A stretch of DNA of 64,000 nucleotides from Climacteris rufus (taxonomy: Eukaryota; Chordata; Aves; Passeriformes; Climacteridae). Of this stretch, positions 38,575 through 52,179 are shown one piece after another (the stretch's first letter is position 1; every line of letters begins with the position of its first letter). The stretch lies in assembly GCA_013398175.1 (NCBI GenBank), contig VZRZ01001925.1:1826760-1890759 (forward strand), written 5' to 3'. The notes below the pieces were generated by a model. It did not search any database, was not told where the DNA came from, and saw only the letters and a list, made by a program, of their open reading frames with translations. A program made the translations under genes and the position numbers.

Positions 38575-38765
38575 ACAGGCCCAGAGCAAGCCCACAATAG
38601 GCAGCAAAAGGGACATTCGACGAAAGATTCGATAAAGGAGAAAGACAGAAATTTAACATAAAAGAGAATTAGTGCAGCTCCTTTCAATTTAGTGCACAGA
38701 TTTTTATGGACTAATCAATTAGAGGCTGTGGCTGTGCTGCTGGGAAGTGGTGCCGTGTTAGAGGC
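38575..38765. promoter_or_regulatory. Candidate conserved non-coding element
   Basis: A repeat-free block with the paired words ATTCGACGAAAG and ATTCGATAAAGG (38614-38636), TTTTTATGGAC, CTAATCAATTAG (38711-38722, an almost perfect palindrome with TAAT cores) and several CpGs. The palindromic CTAATyrATTAG form is typical of paired homeodomain (P3-like) sites. Conservation is unknown. Confidence 0.3.
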
Positions 38766-41700
38766 TTTGCCATATTAATTCTGTTCATTACCCCGAGGTC
38801 AGACTGAGTGCTTTGGAGAAGGCCCTGCTCCCAGCAGGTCACGCCGTGGGTGTCATCCCTTTGTTCAGAGGGGGAAATGGGCAAAGCCAGCACAGGACTT
38901 GTGGGGCTGTTTGTGTGGCAGCTCTGTGTGAGTGCAGGTCTTTTTGCTTTCTCCCAGTGTTCCCTCTGAAGGATGGTTTCTTGGTATTTTCCTCTTTGGG
39001 GAAGCACTCTTCATGGAGAGAAAATAAGATCCAGTGGTACGATGCTATAGGAGCACTGGAAGGTGTGGATGCAGTTTGCAGATCTACTTAAATCCTCCTT
39101 CTGACCTTCAACAAATTATCCCAGCTGCTATCTTGAACCTTACCTCACCTAAAAGCAATGAAGTTAACCACACCACCCGGTGGAGGTGGGAAAGGAAAGC
39201 ACCTGTGGGCTACAGGTAATGCAGAGCTGTGTGTCCATTCCCCCAAGAAAATAAGGTGCATGCAGGTGTGCCAGAGGCATTGCTGTGTATTGCAGATGGT
39301 ATCTCATGCAGTCTAGGGCTGGAAACCCATGGGTTTGGGCCAGGATGGTACCAGTGTGGGCTTTTTTTGAAAGGGGAATTACTGGCAGAGTGGATCTTGC
39401 ATGGGAAAAAAGTTTGTTTATCTCTGAGGAGGATGCATCAGAGTTTGGGGTAGGGATGGCAGAAATTCATTGTTCCAGGACAGGACATTTGGATCATCAA
39501 GGGTTTGGAATACCTGTAGTGATTTGAGACTTGAACTGTGATAATTTAGAACAAATTCCTGTAAAAGGGTATTTGTCCCATAGAAGCATGGGAAGGACAA
39601 ACTGAGCCAATAAAGGAAAATAGAAGGTCTGACACGAGGTTAGCTCTGACTGCCTTCTAGGGGTTTCCCAGTAAACCCCTGCTTTCTTAATGGGGGAATT
39701 TTTCATAGTGTAATATAGTGGAAAAATCGAGGAGTAGTATTTTTGGCCTGAGAATGGGTAACAAACCTCCTCCTGCCATTTGGGGATTTTTCAATGTTTT
39801 CCTCTTACTCTGTCCTCTTCCAGGCAGGAGCAGTCCATCCATAATCCAGCCTGTGTCCCTGCCATAGCTTGTGCTTTGGTTCTGACCCACGAGCAGTTCA
39901 GAGAACAGTATTTAGGACAGTATCTACTCTACAGTATGGTCCTGATGAGGCTGGGGGATGGAAAATATCTTAGGAAAAAATACTTATTTTGTTCAGCTGT
40001 GTCTTGTTTGTGGAGTAGCCTCTAGGACTTGCACCATAGTGTGCTTTCTGCATTGATTTCAGAACAGAATAAGCCTGTAAAGGGAGAAGAGACTGCAGAT
40101 GTAAGAAGAGAATCTTGCCTGATCTGTTCAATGCAGATTTTAAAGTAGTTCATTTCTTCCTCGAGAGTTTTTCTCCTTAGCACTGCTACTCCCCTTTTCA
40201 GAAGGCAGTTCATGCTGTGGGGCTCTCTCTTCTCCTGCAGCAGCCTCTGAGGCTGACCCACCACACTGAGAGACTCACAGTATGATGCTGTCTGTTTCAA
40301 GTGGAAATCTGTCAGTTTTTCTGGGTATAGGTATGTAAAAGAGTGGAATTCCTCTATGATATGAGCTGATTAGTCTATGGTCTCTAGAAGATCTTAAAAT
40401 AGAATTACCACTTAGCTCCCTGTCTTTAGTGTGGTATGTGGTTTGGGAATTTTTTTGTCACCTTCCATCTAGTCTCCATTTGTCCTGGGTTATGTTTGGC
40501 TTCTGATGGTTCTCTCTAATTCTATTAAACCATAGAATCACTTTTGCTGTTCTAAATACAGTGGCTCCTTCAAATCCCTGTCTCCTGAGGATGATATGAC
40601 GGAGCATATTAGTTTATGGTAAGCTGCAAAAAACTTGAACTCCCTGACTGTTCAATTCATGCAGAGCTATGACAGGTTATGCCTCCAGGCTACAAGTTAG
40701 GGAAATTATTTTCTGTTCAAACATTTCATTTCTCTGCAACTCTATAATTCTATTTCTCTTATTTTCTTCTTTTTTTTTTTTTTGTCTCCTTGCAAGAGAA
40801 GTGCTGTGATATAAAACACTTTGGCTCTGGCTGCTCCTTCCCCCATCTATAGATGGGAACTAGGAAAATGAGATGCATTTTTTTCTTTAATCATATAGCC
40901 ATCTTGTTTGCTAACCAAAATGATTTTATGGAAGTCACAGCTGAAAGCATAAAATGCAAAGGGAAAGGAACATGTTTTTTTAATCTCATTAAGTCTCTAA
41001 AAACCTGACATTTGGAAAATATTGCTAAGGGCTGATGTGAAATGGGATAAATAAGGGTGAATGTTAATTATCAGGAGCCCTCAGACCTGTACAACTGGAG
41101 TCAATAGTTGTTTTTTCATGGAGTATAGTGGGAGAGAGGTCACACTTTATTTAATAAAAAAGGGGGAGGAGGCAGAAAATAAAAATGAAAAGGAGAACCT
41201 TTTAAAACTCTCCCTTTAGAATAAACTGGACAGTTGAGGCAAACCCACCTGCTTGCACTTGTTCTTCTGCTGACAGATTTTTAGTTTCGTCTAAAACTGT
41301 GTGCAAGGATTTTCAGAGTTTAAAAGTCTGGTGTTGGACCAGCAGCCCAATACTGTGGCCATGCACCAGGGATGGTTCCCTGATAGGGGAACCACAAACT
41401 GGAGGGGAAAGCTGTCCTGGGAATAAGGGACAAAGTAAAACAAAGGCACAGTTACCTGGAGAAAGGCTATAAGCATCCCATCATAGTCATAACTTTTTTT
41501 GTCCTTGAGGAGCTGCAGGTTTCCTGGCTTATCCTCTTTGTGTCCGTGAACTAAGCCAGGATCTGATTTGAACTAGGATATAAATGTACTTCAGGCAGAA
41601 AAATCCCTGTTGGCAGTTCCCATAAAACAATAAAATCATGTCAAATTTGACTAATTCTTGGGATGCATTGCCAGCAAAAAGCTGACAGTCTGAATTTGTC

Positions 41701-42861
41701 ATCACTGGAGGGAAAAGTGTGTGTGTTTGTCTGTGTCTGTGCACAGGAGTGGGGAATGGACTGGGGGAGAATAAGGCAACTATTAACAAAATGGAGACAG
41801 CATGGTACTCCATTAATGTTATTAATAACCCTATCAGATTTTATTGAAAAGATGCTCTCTGTATCTGAATTTGCCTCTATTTCAACCCATTTATTAAAGC
41901 TGAAATAGCTGGAGTCGCTTCAGACCATATTTATTATTATTATTTGCTGAATGAATGCTGTGATTATGGGTCCCATGAGAATTAGAAGAGATAAAGTGTC
42001 ATCTTTCAGTCTTTTCTCACCTTCCCCAGGGAGCAGTGGAGAGAATGTCTTCCTTTCTGTCTTTTTCTATTAGACTTCCCTCTAATTTCTATTAATAGGG
42101 TTCTGAGACCTGCTGTAACACTTGAAAATTTATCTCTTAGGTTTGGAATGGTGATATTTAACAATAATGGTATGCTCAGAGGAGCATTTTTCTTTTATGT
42201 TTCCTCCTTTGCCTTCCTGAACTGGCCATTGATTCCTAGAATTTTACTGACAGTTTAGGGATCTTTCTGGATGTCTCCAGAATAACCTGTGGGCTCATTC
42301 TTGCATAGTTTTAATGGGAGTTGTTTCTGTTTTTAGACATAAAGCTGTGTTGGGATATGGGGAAAATAAAAGAGGGGAAAAGTCCCTGACTAACAGAGAT
42401 CACCTATGAAGTCATCCAGCGATGTGGGTCCCCTTCTGTGGTTTTAGGCTTCAGGTTATTCATGCTCAAACCTTGCTCTGGCCATATGGTATTAGGTATG
42501 GAAATTATATCACTGTGGAAAACAGTTGGAGTTGGTCTGAGATGAGGTCATCCTGTGTAAGAACAAAGGATATGGAGGATGATGCTGAGTGCAGTGATGG
42601 CTGTTGGGGTGTGCTGGCCCTATGAGGGGAATCCCAGTTGTAGCTCAACTGGGGCAGCAAGCAGTTCTGTGGAAGGGGAGATGATGACCTGGGCCAGCTC
42701 TTTCCTTGAGGGGAAATGGGGAGGGGAAGGTCCTGTTTTGCTTGCTGAGGAATCCATCCAGTGCAGGTGGCTCAGGATGCAGCTGCAGAGGAGCTGTAGG
42801 GTGAGTTCTGAGTGGGAGCCCAGGGAGAGACTGTAAAGTGCTGACCCTTTGCACAACAAAG

Positions 42862-42980
42862 GACACAGGGCAGGTGAGGGACACTCCAGGACACAGACCC
42901 ACGGCACAGCCAGGGCAGGAACGCTCGGAGTCACAGGCACCTGCGGCACAGCCAGGTGAGGGACACGGCAGGAACTGAGG
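42862..42980. repeat. Minisatellite, unit about 41-42 bp, nearly 3 copies
   Basis: CGGCACAGCCAGG recurs at 42902 and 42944 (offset 42). CAGGTGAGGGACAC recurs at 42871 and 42953 (offset 82, about two units). This gives a degenerate tandem array rich in G+C and CpG. The array is likely variable in copy number. It may sit inside an LTR remnant (see findings). Confidence 0.8.
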
Positions 42981-45900
42981 ACCCCAGAACCTGGTACACT
43001 TGGACTGTGAAGGTGTAAAAGCCCACAGTTTCCTTTGTTTGGGGTCCCTCCTCCGAGGCAACTTAAGCTATTATTTTGTTATTGCACCATGATTAAATTA
43101 TTTTAAGGATGGGGACATCTGAGACTGCTCTGGGAAACCTGTGGTCAAGTTGGTTGTTGGCTGTGAGTGTTGGGTTGTGTGGCCTCAGTGCCAGTGCAGC
43201 TGGTCTGAGTGTGGCTGCCAGAGTGGCTCTTGGATGGCCCGACATGGAAGTTTCCTTCACACCCCTTTTCTGTGAAGAAAATAAATGTATTTGCTGGAAG
43301 GATGAGGCTTCAAGGCTTTCAATGAAAGGGGTGATGTGGCAACAATTTGTGAGGATTAAGAGTCTTCAGATCTATTTACTTTATTCCCATTTATATGGGA
43401 GAACATCTGAATGTCTTTATTTGCTTCAAAAAGAAAGAAAAAAGGGAGATACTTCTGCTGGATTACCAAGACAGCTGAGTTGTTTGTTGTTTAGCTGACT
43501 GGAAGCCATTCTGACCATTTTTTTTGAGAAGCTGAAGAGTTCCTTTATTTGTTGTTCCCTTATTTGATATACATCACACAAACTTCTGTGTTAGTTAGCA
43601 TACCCTAATCCTTTTGCAAATATCCCCATTAGTTGCATATACAAATTATTGTGCCAGTGAGTTAATACTGGAAAATTGGAAAAAAGATGAGTAACTACAG
43701 AGATACAAATGCATCTACAAGCAGCTATTTTCACACACAAATAATGGCTGCTTTCACCAAAGTGCAGGTATTCTTTTTTTTTAAGAGAACTCATGAGTAA
43801 TTTTGACTTTGAGACAGAGGGTGGTGAATTACTAATTCTCTGATTTCTCAGAGTTATCCACATATTTGAGGTGCATATTAGAGCTGGACTGGAGCAGCAA
43901 TCACATGAAACAACTGAAGGATGCCTGAAGAAAGCTATTCTGATGGTGATTTAATGGCACTGGAGTGATTGCAGCACAATGTTCTGGGGTGGACTGACTG
44001 CTCTGAACCACATCTGTTCCCTCATTCACTAATGTAAAAATAGTATAAAAACAAGAGCATTTGGGTTTAATCCAAAAGTGCACGTTACACTTGCAACTTG
44101 TTTGGGGATCTTGGGGTCAAGGTTGACTCTGCAAGAAAACAGCAGTGAAAGCAAAGTCACTATTTGCTTCATTGCTCTGTCTTTATATTTTCCATTCCCC
44201 CAAATCTCTCTCCTCTTAGGAGAGATTTTAAATTTCATCGTCAGAGATGAAGAAAAACAACCACTGTGTAAACAGAATGAACAACAATAAGGGAAAACAA
44301 ACATATATTAGGAGCCTGGAAACATATTTTCCTGCCTTCCTGTGCAGGAACAATACCAAAAGGAGTAAGGACAGCAACCTTAAGCCAAAACAGGGTTGAA
44401 AAACAAGTGTACAGTCAGCTAGATGTCCTGAGAGCATATCAACTACTTGAGCTAGCAGAGAAAACTGAACTGGAGCAAGAGACAGTGTGGAGAAAACACT
44501 AGAGCAACACTTTGTTTTCCCCTGCCAAAAGAAAAAGGCTGCCTCCATCTCAATCTAAATTCTCATCCTCAGCAGCAGCTTTGCTGTTTGCAAAACTGGT
44601 TTTTGTGCCTACAGAGAATGTCCTCTGAAACCACTAATGCTGTTGGATTCTTAACTGTGCATCTTCCTTGGGTCTGCTTTTCCAAAAGTCATCTGGTGAG
44701 ACAGGGGGAGGAAAAGCTCTTTAAATGTACTGTCTTTCCTCCCCCCCATCTTAAAAACCTTGGCTTGATTAAATTTTGGCATTACATTTGTTGCATGAAA
44801 GACAGGAACTTCTCTGATTATTTGGATTGTAGAGTCAGGTAAATCAAAGGAGCAGATCAAAAGAAGAGGAAATATTAATGAAAATCTATATTCTTTGGTC
44901 AGCATTTTTAATAGCTCTTGTAGAAAATCAAAAAGAAGAATCAGCTGTACCTCGGAAACTTGTCTGATAAGGATGATATAATGCAGGGCATTAATGCAAA
45001 CTTCAGTACTACATACAGCTGGAAACAAAACCGAAAAGTGATGTTCTAAATAATAAAGCAATATTTGACTGTTTAAAAGCCTCACAGTATGAAATTTGTC
45101 AAAATTTGACTCTTATGATTGGCCTGGGGAGGCAGAGCATAGTAATAAAGCCCAAATCCGAGCGGCTGGTGCTGTTGCATCAGAAATGTAAGTGGGAGAA
45201 TTAATCACTCCACTTGCAATTGCTCTATGACAGCTGCTGAGTGGAATATGGGGAAAGTGGTTTTTAATTTTTGGATTCTTCTGGCTTCTCCACTTTATGC
45301 TATGTCTGAAATTGCACAGCAAAGTGGAGAACTGGGATCAACAGTGCTGGGTTGATTTGACTGCAAAAGTTTATCTGGAAAATGCTGTTTAGCATGAATG
45401 AAGTTCCATTATGTGATTTGACTTGGAGCTTTGTGCAGCAGGGGGAGTTCCTCATCTTGAGGATGGTCACGAGTGGAGGGGATGCTACACAAATGGAATC
45501 TGTGGGTGAAAACTGAATTCCTGAATATCTTGGGATAAGTCAGTGTCAGCTCTGCATCCCTCTTTAAAACCCTCTAACAGGAAAAGACACCTTGTCTGTG
45601 CCAAGCTGAAGGAGTCAATACTGCGGAAATGCAAACCAAGTCTTGTATTCTGATTTAAGTGTAATACAATCTGAGCATCATTCATTTGCCTTCAGTTTGG
45701 AGGCTGCAGGGTGTGCTCAGCCTGTACTTTCACCTTCTGTGCACAGCCAGGAAAGTCCAGAACATTTTGATTTGAACACAGTTCCTCATGTCATTGGGTT
45801 TAGGTTGGGGGGTGTTTTGGCCATCAATCGGAAGCATTCAGGAAAATTTGCTATAGGAATGTAAATGGCTGATGCCAATTACTTTCCCTACCTGTGCTAC

Positions 45901-48440
45901 TGTGAGGAATCAGGTAGGAAGGAGAGGCTGTGAGCCCTTCAGGGTTGCCTCTCAGCTGAGAACATCCTGCCCTTAAACGCTTTGTAAACAAAAATGTGGC
46001 AAAAAACCTGCGGAGGAGAACCAAAATGTAACTAGATGTGCTTAAACACTGCCTTGAAAAGATGCATAAGAAATATTTCGACCTGGAAATAACCTTCAGT
46101 CTTGAAGAAGAATCTCAGTTCCTCCACATTGTTCAACTTTATTTTTGAACTCCATGTTACTGGGTTTTAATAGGGTGATTTTCAGATGGTGGTTCAGCTA
46201 GACATGGAACTATAAAACGTTTTCAGTTATAGTATGTGGAATTTGGATAATTTAGGACCTTGGAGCATAGGATTGTGAAAGCAGGTTTCGAAAACAGTGG
46301 GTTTGGAGTGAATGGCTTCATGAAATGTACTTCTAAAAAATAAAGCCCACCAGCTATCTTTTGAGGTCATTGTCCCATTCTAGTCTTCAAGCCTTTTTTT
46401 CTTCTTCAACGGCAAGAACAAAAGAAAGCTGGAAGGATGAGCTCATGTGACTGTCAGCACCATGGTCCCAAGCACAGGCCTAGTTTGCTTTTATGAGGTA
46501 AAGCTGGACTGAAGCAACAACAACAGCAAAACACCAGAGTGCTTTAATTTCCCCTCAAGGCCCTGCATGGGCTGGATTAGACAGTGGTGGGACTCATTAA
46601 CTTCCACAACAGCTCTGTACTCATTGTTGAGAGCAGTTTCTAACATACTGGAACCGATTTATTTTTTTCAGACCGGTTTGTTGTCCACCCAAACTCCAGA
46701 GAAATCTAACTGCCCTATGGCAGCAATGGATGGCTGGGATCTATCCCCATCCCTCAGCTCTGTGTGTTGATGCCAATAAAAGGTGGCTGTGGTGCACATC
46801 TAACACCACACTGTGAAACCCAGTGGGAGAAGGGGCAAATAAAAGCCTGTTACAGGCATTTTTCTACACATTTAGTAACTTCTGGCTGAAGGGGAATGTA
46901 TTGGTTGTAGCAAAAACTGGATTTGGCCCGGTTTGGGCTGCCACCAGGTTTATTTATGTTTTTATCCTCATAGTTGCACCTTTACCCTTGTAGTTGCACT
47001 TATTTAAAAATAGCTGGTGGAGTTTTCAGTGCAGCAGGGGAAAGAGGTGCTCTTAGCAGCACTATTCCTCCTACTGGATCTACGCAAAGTGCTGTATTCA
47101 ACACAGGAACAGAAAATGAGTGTGTTACAAGATTGAGCTTGCTGTGGGGCTGGAGGCTCCACCCTCTTGCAGGAGCCAATTTAAACACTTTTATGGGGCA
47201 GAGCCTTTCTCCAATTTTGGATTAAAACAGTGATCAGACGTGGAGGTGCCAGAAATCTCAGAGTATTTCCGTGCCAGCCCTGGAGCTGTTAAAGGACACA
47301 GACTTGGGATAAGGCTCAAATAAACATCGAAGTTGTGTGTTTTTTTTTTTTTTCCTATTTAATGTTTAAATGAATGAAAGGTGAGCTCCTAACCTTCTGA
47401 GATTTCCAACTTATTAAACCTAGGAAATGCAATAGAGTGCTCCCCTCAATGTTTTCCTGTGTTTTGCCTCCCAAATTTCCCTGAATTGCTGTGTCTCCTT
47501 CCGATCTCTGCTGTGATCCTGTCTGCCTATTACTATTGGAGACAAACTGGAGAAAGAAGCTTTCTTCATAAGTGAGCCCAATATTAGACATATAAATAAT
47601 GCATCCCTCAGCATTATTTATAATGCAGTAGTATCACTGTGCTGTATCATATGCTATTTCACGTTGCTGTTTTTTAACTGCTTTCCTGCCAGGCACACCC
47701 TTCAGAAAGTTCTAAAGCAACATCAGCTGCTTGTTTGATTTCCCCTTTCTGGTATAACTACTAGTTATGCTGAGAAGTTTTCATACACAAAGCATAGACA
47801 AGGTTTAAATTACAAGACCAGTGAGTATAATGCTGTGTATAATACCATTTGCATCTGATAGTGAAAAATGTTCTGCATAAGAAAAATGACCACCAAGACC
47901 ATAATAGGGTGAGATAACTGTTTTAGGCTTGTTTTTTGGTGTTAATGCTTTGCTTGGGGGACTTTTAAGTTATTGCAGAGTGATAATACCAGAATACACT
48001 GTTCCCCTGGTCAATTGTCCCATGTAGACCGGTTTAGTTTGGTTTTATTTTTTTTTTTAATTGTGAGAGAGAATGCTTCTGTGTCCTGCACACACACACA
48101 AAATCCGGAATAACAATACTGAGGCTTATCTTTGTAAGATCAAATGAAAGCCGTAGTTGAATGTTCCATTTGTTTCTTAATGAGTAGTGTCAGACTGTGC
48201 CCTGTGCTTAACAAAAGCATATGTGCACATATTGTTCTGTTATGATTGAAGTACAATTATATCATGTCTGTAATAGATTACTACATCTGGCCATTTCTTG
48301 GTTTAGGAAACTGAGAAAGAGATTAGTTGATTAACTTCTGAGAATGCACCTAAATAATTTTTAAAAATTCCTTTCTGTGTTAGCCACATTCCCCTATAGT
48401 CAGGTCTGGGAGAACAGTTCTTTTAGGTTTTGAATGGGAA

Positions 48441-48532
48441 GTTGTTCTGGTTTTGTTTTGTTGGGTTTTTTTGGTTTGTTTGGTTTTTTTATTTTGGGGG
48501 GGGAGGGTGTTTCGTGGCTTTTTTTTTTTTTT
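48441..48532 (+). repeat. G/T-rich low-complexity tract
   Basis: Successive TTTTG, TTTGG and GGTTTG words lead into G8 and then T12-13. Strong strand skew, length-unstable, no gene content. Confidence 0.85.
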
Positions 48533-51500
48533 AAATGAAGAAAACAATTTTAATTACTCAGCTGTCCATAAGCCTGTTTTTGTTTTAAAACCAGAAACAA
48601 CAGCAAAGTGAAATAGGAATTTAAGAAAGCTACGGCTGGGAAATAAAGTACTTTAATTTATATATGGCAATGTGCTATATTACAATAATTTCATGTTTCA
48701 CTCCTACCTTGGTGTGCAGCACTTTGTTGTTATGTTCTACTCAGTAGTTTAATGCAAGAGCCTCCCCTTGGGAGGAAAACAGGGCTTGTGAAGTACAACA
48801 GTGGCTTTTCAGATTTAAATTTGTTTTTGTTTGAAACACCAAACTCTCAAAAGCTTGTGTGGGTAGGAGGAATCAAGTTTTATTTGCTGCTCAGCTCACT
48901 TCCCAACATACATCTGTTTTCTCTAACCCTCTGCATTTTCCATGAAGACGCATTCCATTTTCCAAGAGATGGGGGAGTAAGAGTCAAAATGATGGTGAAG
49001 AATGAGTGGCTGTTCCCAGCCTGTGCTGGGCATGTGTTAGAACTGAGACTGGGGCTGGGGTATGAACTGGGAAGGTGGGAAGAGCTTACCTGGTGTATTG
49101 GTTACTAATCACCATCTAGGCAGACTCTGAGCTTTGTTTTTTTGGCTTCAGCTCCATTTTATTATCAGAAGCTGGTATTTTTTTATTACTGTCATTTAAC
49201 TTTGGCAGGAGATAATGATCTTGAGGAATGCTGAAGCTTTGATTTGTTGCCTGGGGGTCTGTCATGGGTGAAGTGCAGTTCCCAACACATTTGTGCTTTG
49301 GCTTCTCAGAGTGAAGGGACAGTGTTGGTATTAACTTGTAATGAAACATTTAAAGTTTGGGCCTGTTTAACAACATGGTGTTAGCACTTTCTTATCTATG
49401 TTAAAATTATTTTAACCATCATTAAGTCAAAGGATTGGACTGGAAAGGATCATCCAGGAGTTCTCTCAATCCATAACTTGACTCAAACTGTACCTGACTG
49501 CTCAGTGTTGTCACTGTGGGCTCTGCAATAAAACAGCTGCAAGTTGCCCACTTTCTTCCACAGTTTCTCCTTGGGTTTGGCTTCCAGTATGCTGATCACT
49601 TATTATTGACTCTCAACCCTCACCCATCCTCTCTTAAAAAGCTTCCTCACCTGGGCTGTGCACAGGTAATTTGGTGGTAGAGGACATGTTCTTTCTGCTG
49701 CCTCTCCTGATGACTAAAGCCATCACCCCGTGCTTCCTACACCACGTGCATTCTTTTATTTCTGTGCAGTTGTTTCTTTTTCATTGCCCTGGATTTTGAT
49801 TTTGGGCAGACTGTGTTCTGGCAGTGTTTGCTGAATGATGCCTTGATGTGTGATTAATGCCCTGAGGTGCTATGGTAATACAAATAATTAATGAAGGGAT
49901 CTTTAATTCTTTTTCATAATAAATGTTATGTGGCATGTTTGAAATACAGCTAAGATGGAGCCATGTGCACCAAAATAGGCATATCTGTAGTAACTCTGGT
50001 GTATTAAAATACAGTTTTATTATCATTAACCTTCTGTGCCTTGCAGGCATTTAAAATCCTGCTATCCTGAGCAGGACTGAGAAAATAAGAGTTGCTAAAA
50101 AGGAGCTTCTTTCGTGCCAAAAACTTGAATTGTGATATGGGGAGGGCTCTACAGTGCCTCTCTGTTTTTCTGGTCACTACTCTGAAGCTGACACAGGTGT
50201 TCTCCGAACTTTAGCACAAGTTGAGGATGTACCTCCTGTGTGTCCCTTTGCCTGTGCTGGGACCAGCCTGGGGGGATTTAGTTCATTGCTCTGGCTTTGA
50301 GTTGTACTTCAGCAGCCTCGTTACTGAAGCATAAAAGCACCCTAGGTCATAACAAAACAGAAAGCCAGTGAGTTAAGGTGCTATTTTCTATGTGCTTTCA
50401 AGTTCTTATGATAAAAGCAGATGCAGGTAGAGTTTCAAGCTAGGGTTTAAAGGGGATGTTGTGGAGTGCCAAACCTAGTGAGGATACCTGTTTTATATAT
50501 GTTTATGTGTAAAGCTGGGGAAGGTTTTTACAGTTACAGGTTTTTCAAGCCTTACTCCTCCTGTGAGTGTGAGCAGGTGATGACAAACTGTTTGGCTTGC
50601 ATAGATAAGAGATTATTTCCCTCTCCCAGTTAAATAACATTTTAGTTACAGCAATGCTGATATGATGTGATGCTCTGCATTGACTTTAAGTTCTGTTCAG
50701 CAAGAGCACCTGGCTGTTTCAGTGTGTGCTAGAGCAGGATAACTGCTGGGGTGTAATCCCCACCAGTGATTGGGATGGGGAAGAGGAAGGAAGAAAGGTG
50801 ACACTGCAGAACCTTATCAACTTCAAGAGAAAGGTTGGGTTGTGAGTGTGGACCAAAGGCTACCTTCAGAGACAGGGAGAAAAAGCAGAGTTATCTTTCA
50901 CTTGTGAGGTATCTAGGGCTCCATTTCTCTTTGAATGTACACATTTTTGTTGATTTTATCTGTTAACTACTTTAACAAAAAGGAGAGCAACATCATTTTA
51001 CACATGACTGTTGTAGCTCTTGGCTTGTGGTGTGACCTGGAGGAGCCCACAACTGCCCTGTGCCACACTGGGGAAGGGACTGGGCTGTGGTTTGCCTTGT
51101 CCCTGAGGAGTGTGAAGGCATTGCCCTGGGTAAGGTGCCCATGCCAGAGGCAACACAAGCTGCAGCAGGTTCCTGCCGGGCCCTTAGCACCCTTTTTTCC
51201 CCTTGTCCTTCAACTCAGCTATACGGCATGCATTTGTTTTTCTTTAGCTCCTGGAGAAAACAAACAGTAGAGTCCAAAAAAGACAGGATTTTCTAATCTC
51301 CCATAAAAAGGCTATGGAAATTTGAAAGGAAAGGAAGGCGATAGTATCTCCTGCACTGAGATGGCAATTATGGGTCGTGGGAGGAAGTGTATAAAGCCTT
51401 ATTGAGTGGAGATAGCTGAGATGGCTGCAGGGGCCTGCATGGTGCGAGGAAAAGGCTGGAGGAAACCCTTATCAGACCTGTTATCCTGTCTCTGTCATTC

Positions 51501-52179
51501 CCATACAGATTAATGAGCTCCAGGATGCCCTCAGCCATGTTCAGACCGGGGTCTGTTTATCCCAAAATAGAAGGTGCTGTCTTGTGCCAGAGTGTCATAT
51601 TCCCAGGCCAGCAGCACCATTGTGTTTTATTACCCCATTGTATTCAGGGGTTATGTCCAAACTTTTCCTCTTAGCTCCTTAATCACTGTTTTGATGGATG
51701 AGCTCCATGAGAAAAGCTGCTGTGGGGCTGCTGTCTCTGCTGAGGGCTCAGTATGGATCAAAATGGTGCTTGGCACTTGCTGAGGCTTGGCCTCCTAATT
51801 GTTCCTGCACCAGCTCTAGGCAAAAGCCCTTTCCTGCACAAAATCCTGATGAAGGAGTGGGATGGGGAGGAGAGGAGAGCTGTGCTCCCTCTGCCCTCGC
51901 AGCATGGGACCGTCTGCCCTGTCAGACTGTCCTGAAGGACATTGGTGGGGTGGCACTGGGGACGGTGAGAGGCAGATTGGTGTGCTCAGGAACATCCCTT
52001 GCCCTGCTGAACCCCAGTTGTCCTTTCCACCCCGGTGTGGAGCCGCTGGAGCCTGACAGCAGCTCCATGACCCCGCAGTCATTAACGCCGCGGGACGGAC
52101 GGCTCCTCACTGCTCTGCCATTTCCCTCCTGCAATCCTGGGGAATTATCCATATCTCTGACAAGAGAATAGGTTACTAA

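Larger units (their letters stand above)
27281..42861. other. Long non-coding stretch, mostly unique sequence
   Basis: No gene or transposon recognised over about 15.6 kb. It contains a nearly G-free A/C-rich tract (27503-27625), T runs at 28982-28996, 30639-30651 and 40770-40783, AT repeats near 30713-30733 and 34300-34315, and an enhancer-like block at 38.58-38.76 kb. The longest frames (153 codons at 27181-27642, starting inside the CR1 fossil; 150 codons at 35463-35915) have low-complexity or unrecognisable content. Confidence 0.55.

Noticed and set aside
49430..49480. Possible small CR1 3' scrap (GGACTGGAAAGGATCATCCAGG)
   Set aside because: Only about 20 bases resemble the CR1 end and the flanks do not match.
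51698..52171. 157-codon frame over the CpG-rich segment
   Set aside because: Stop-poor because of local G+C content. Overlapping frames on both strands, and no known motif.
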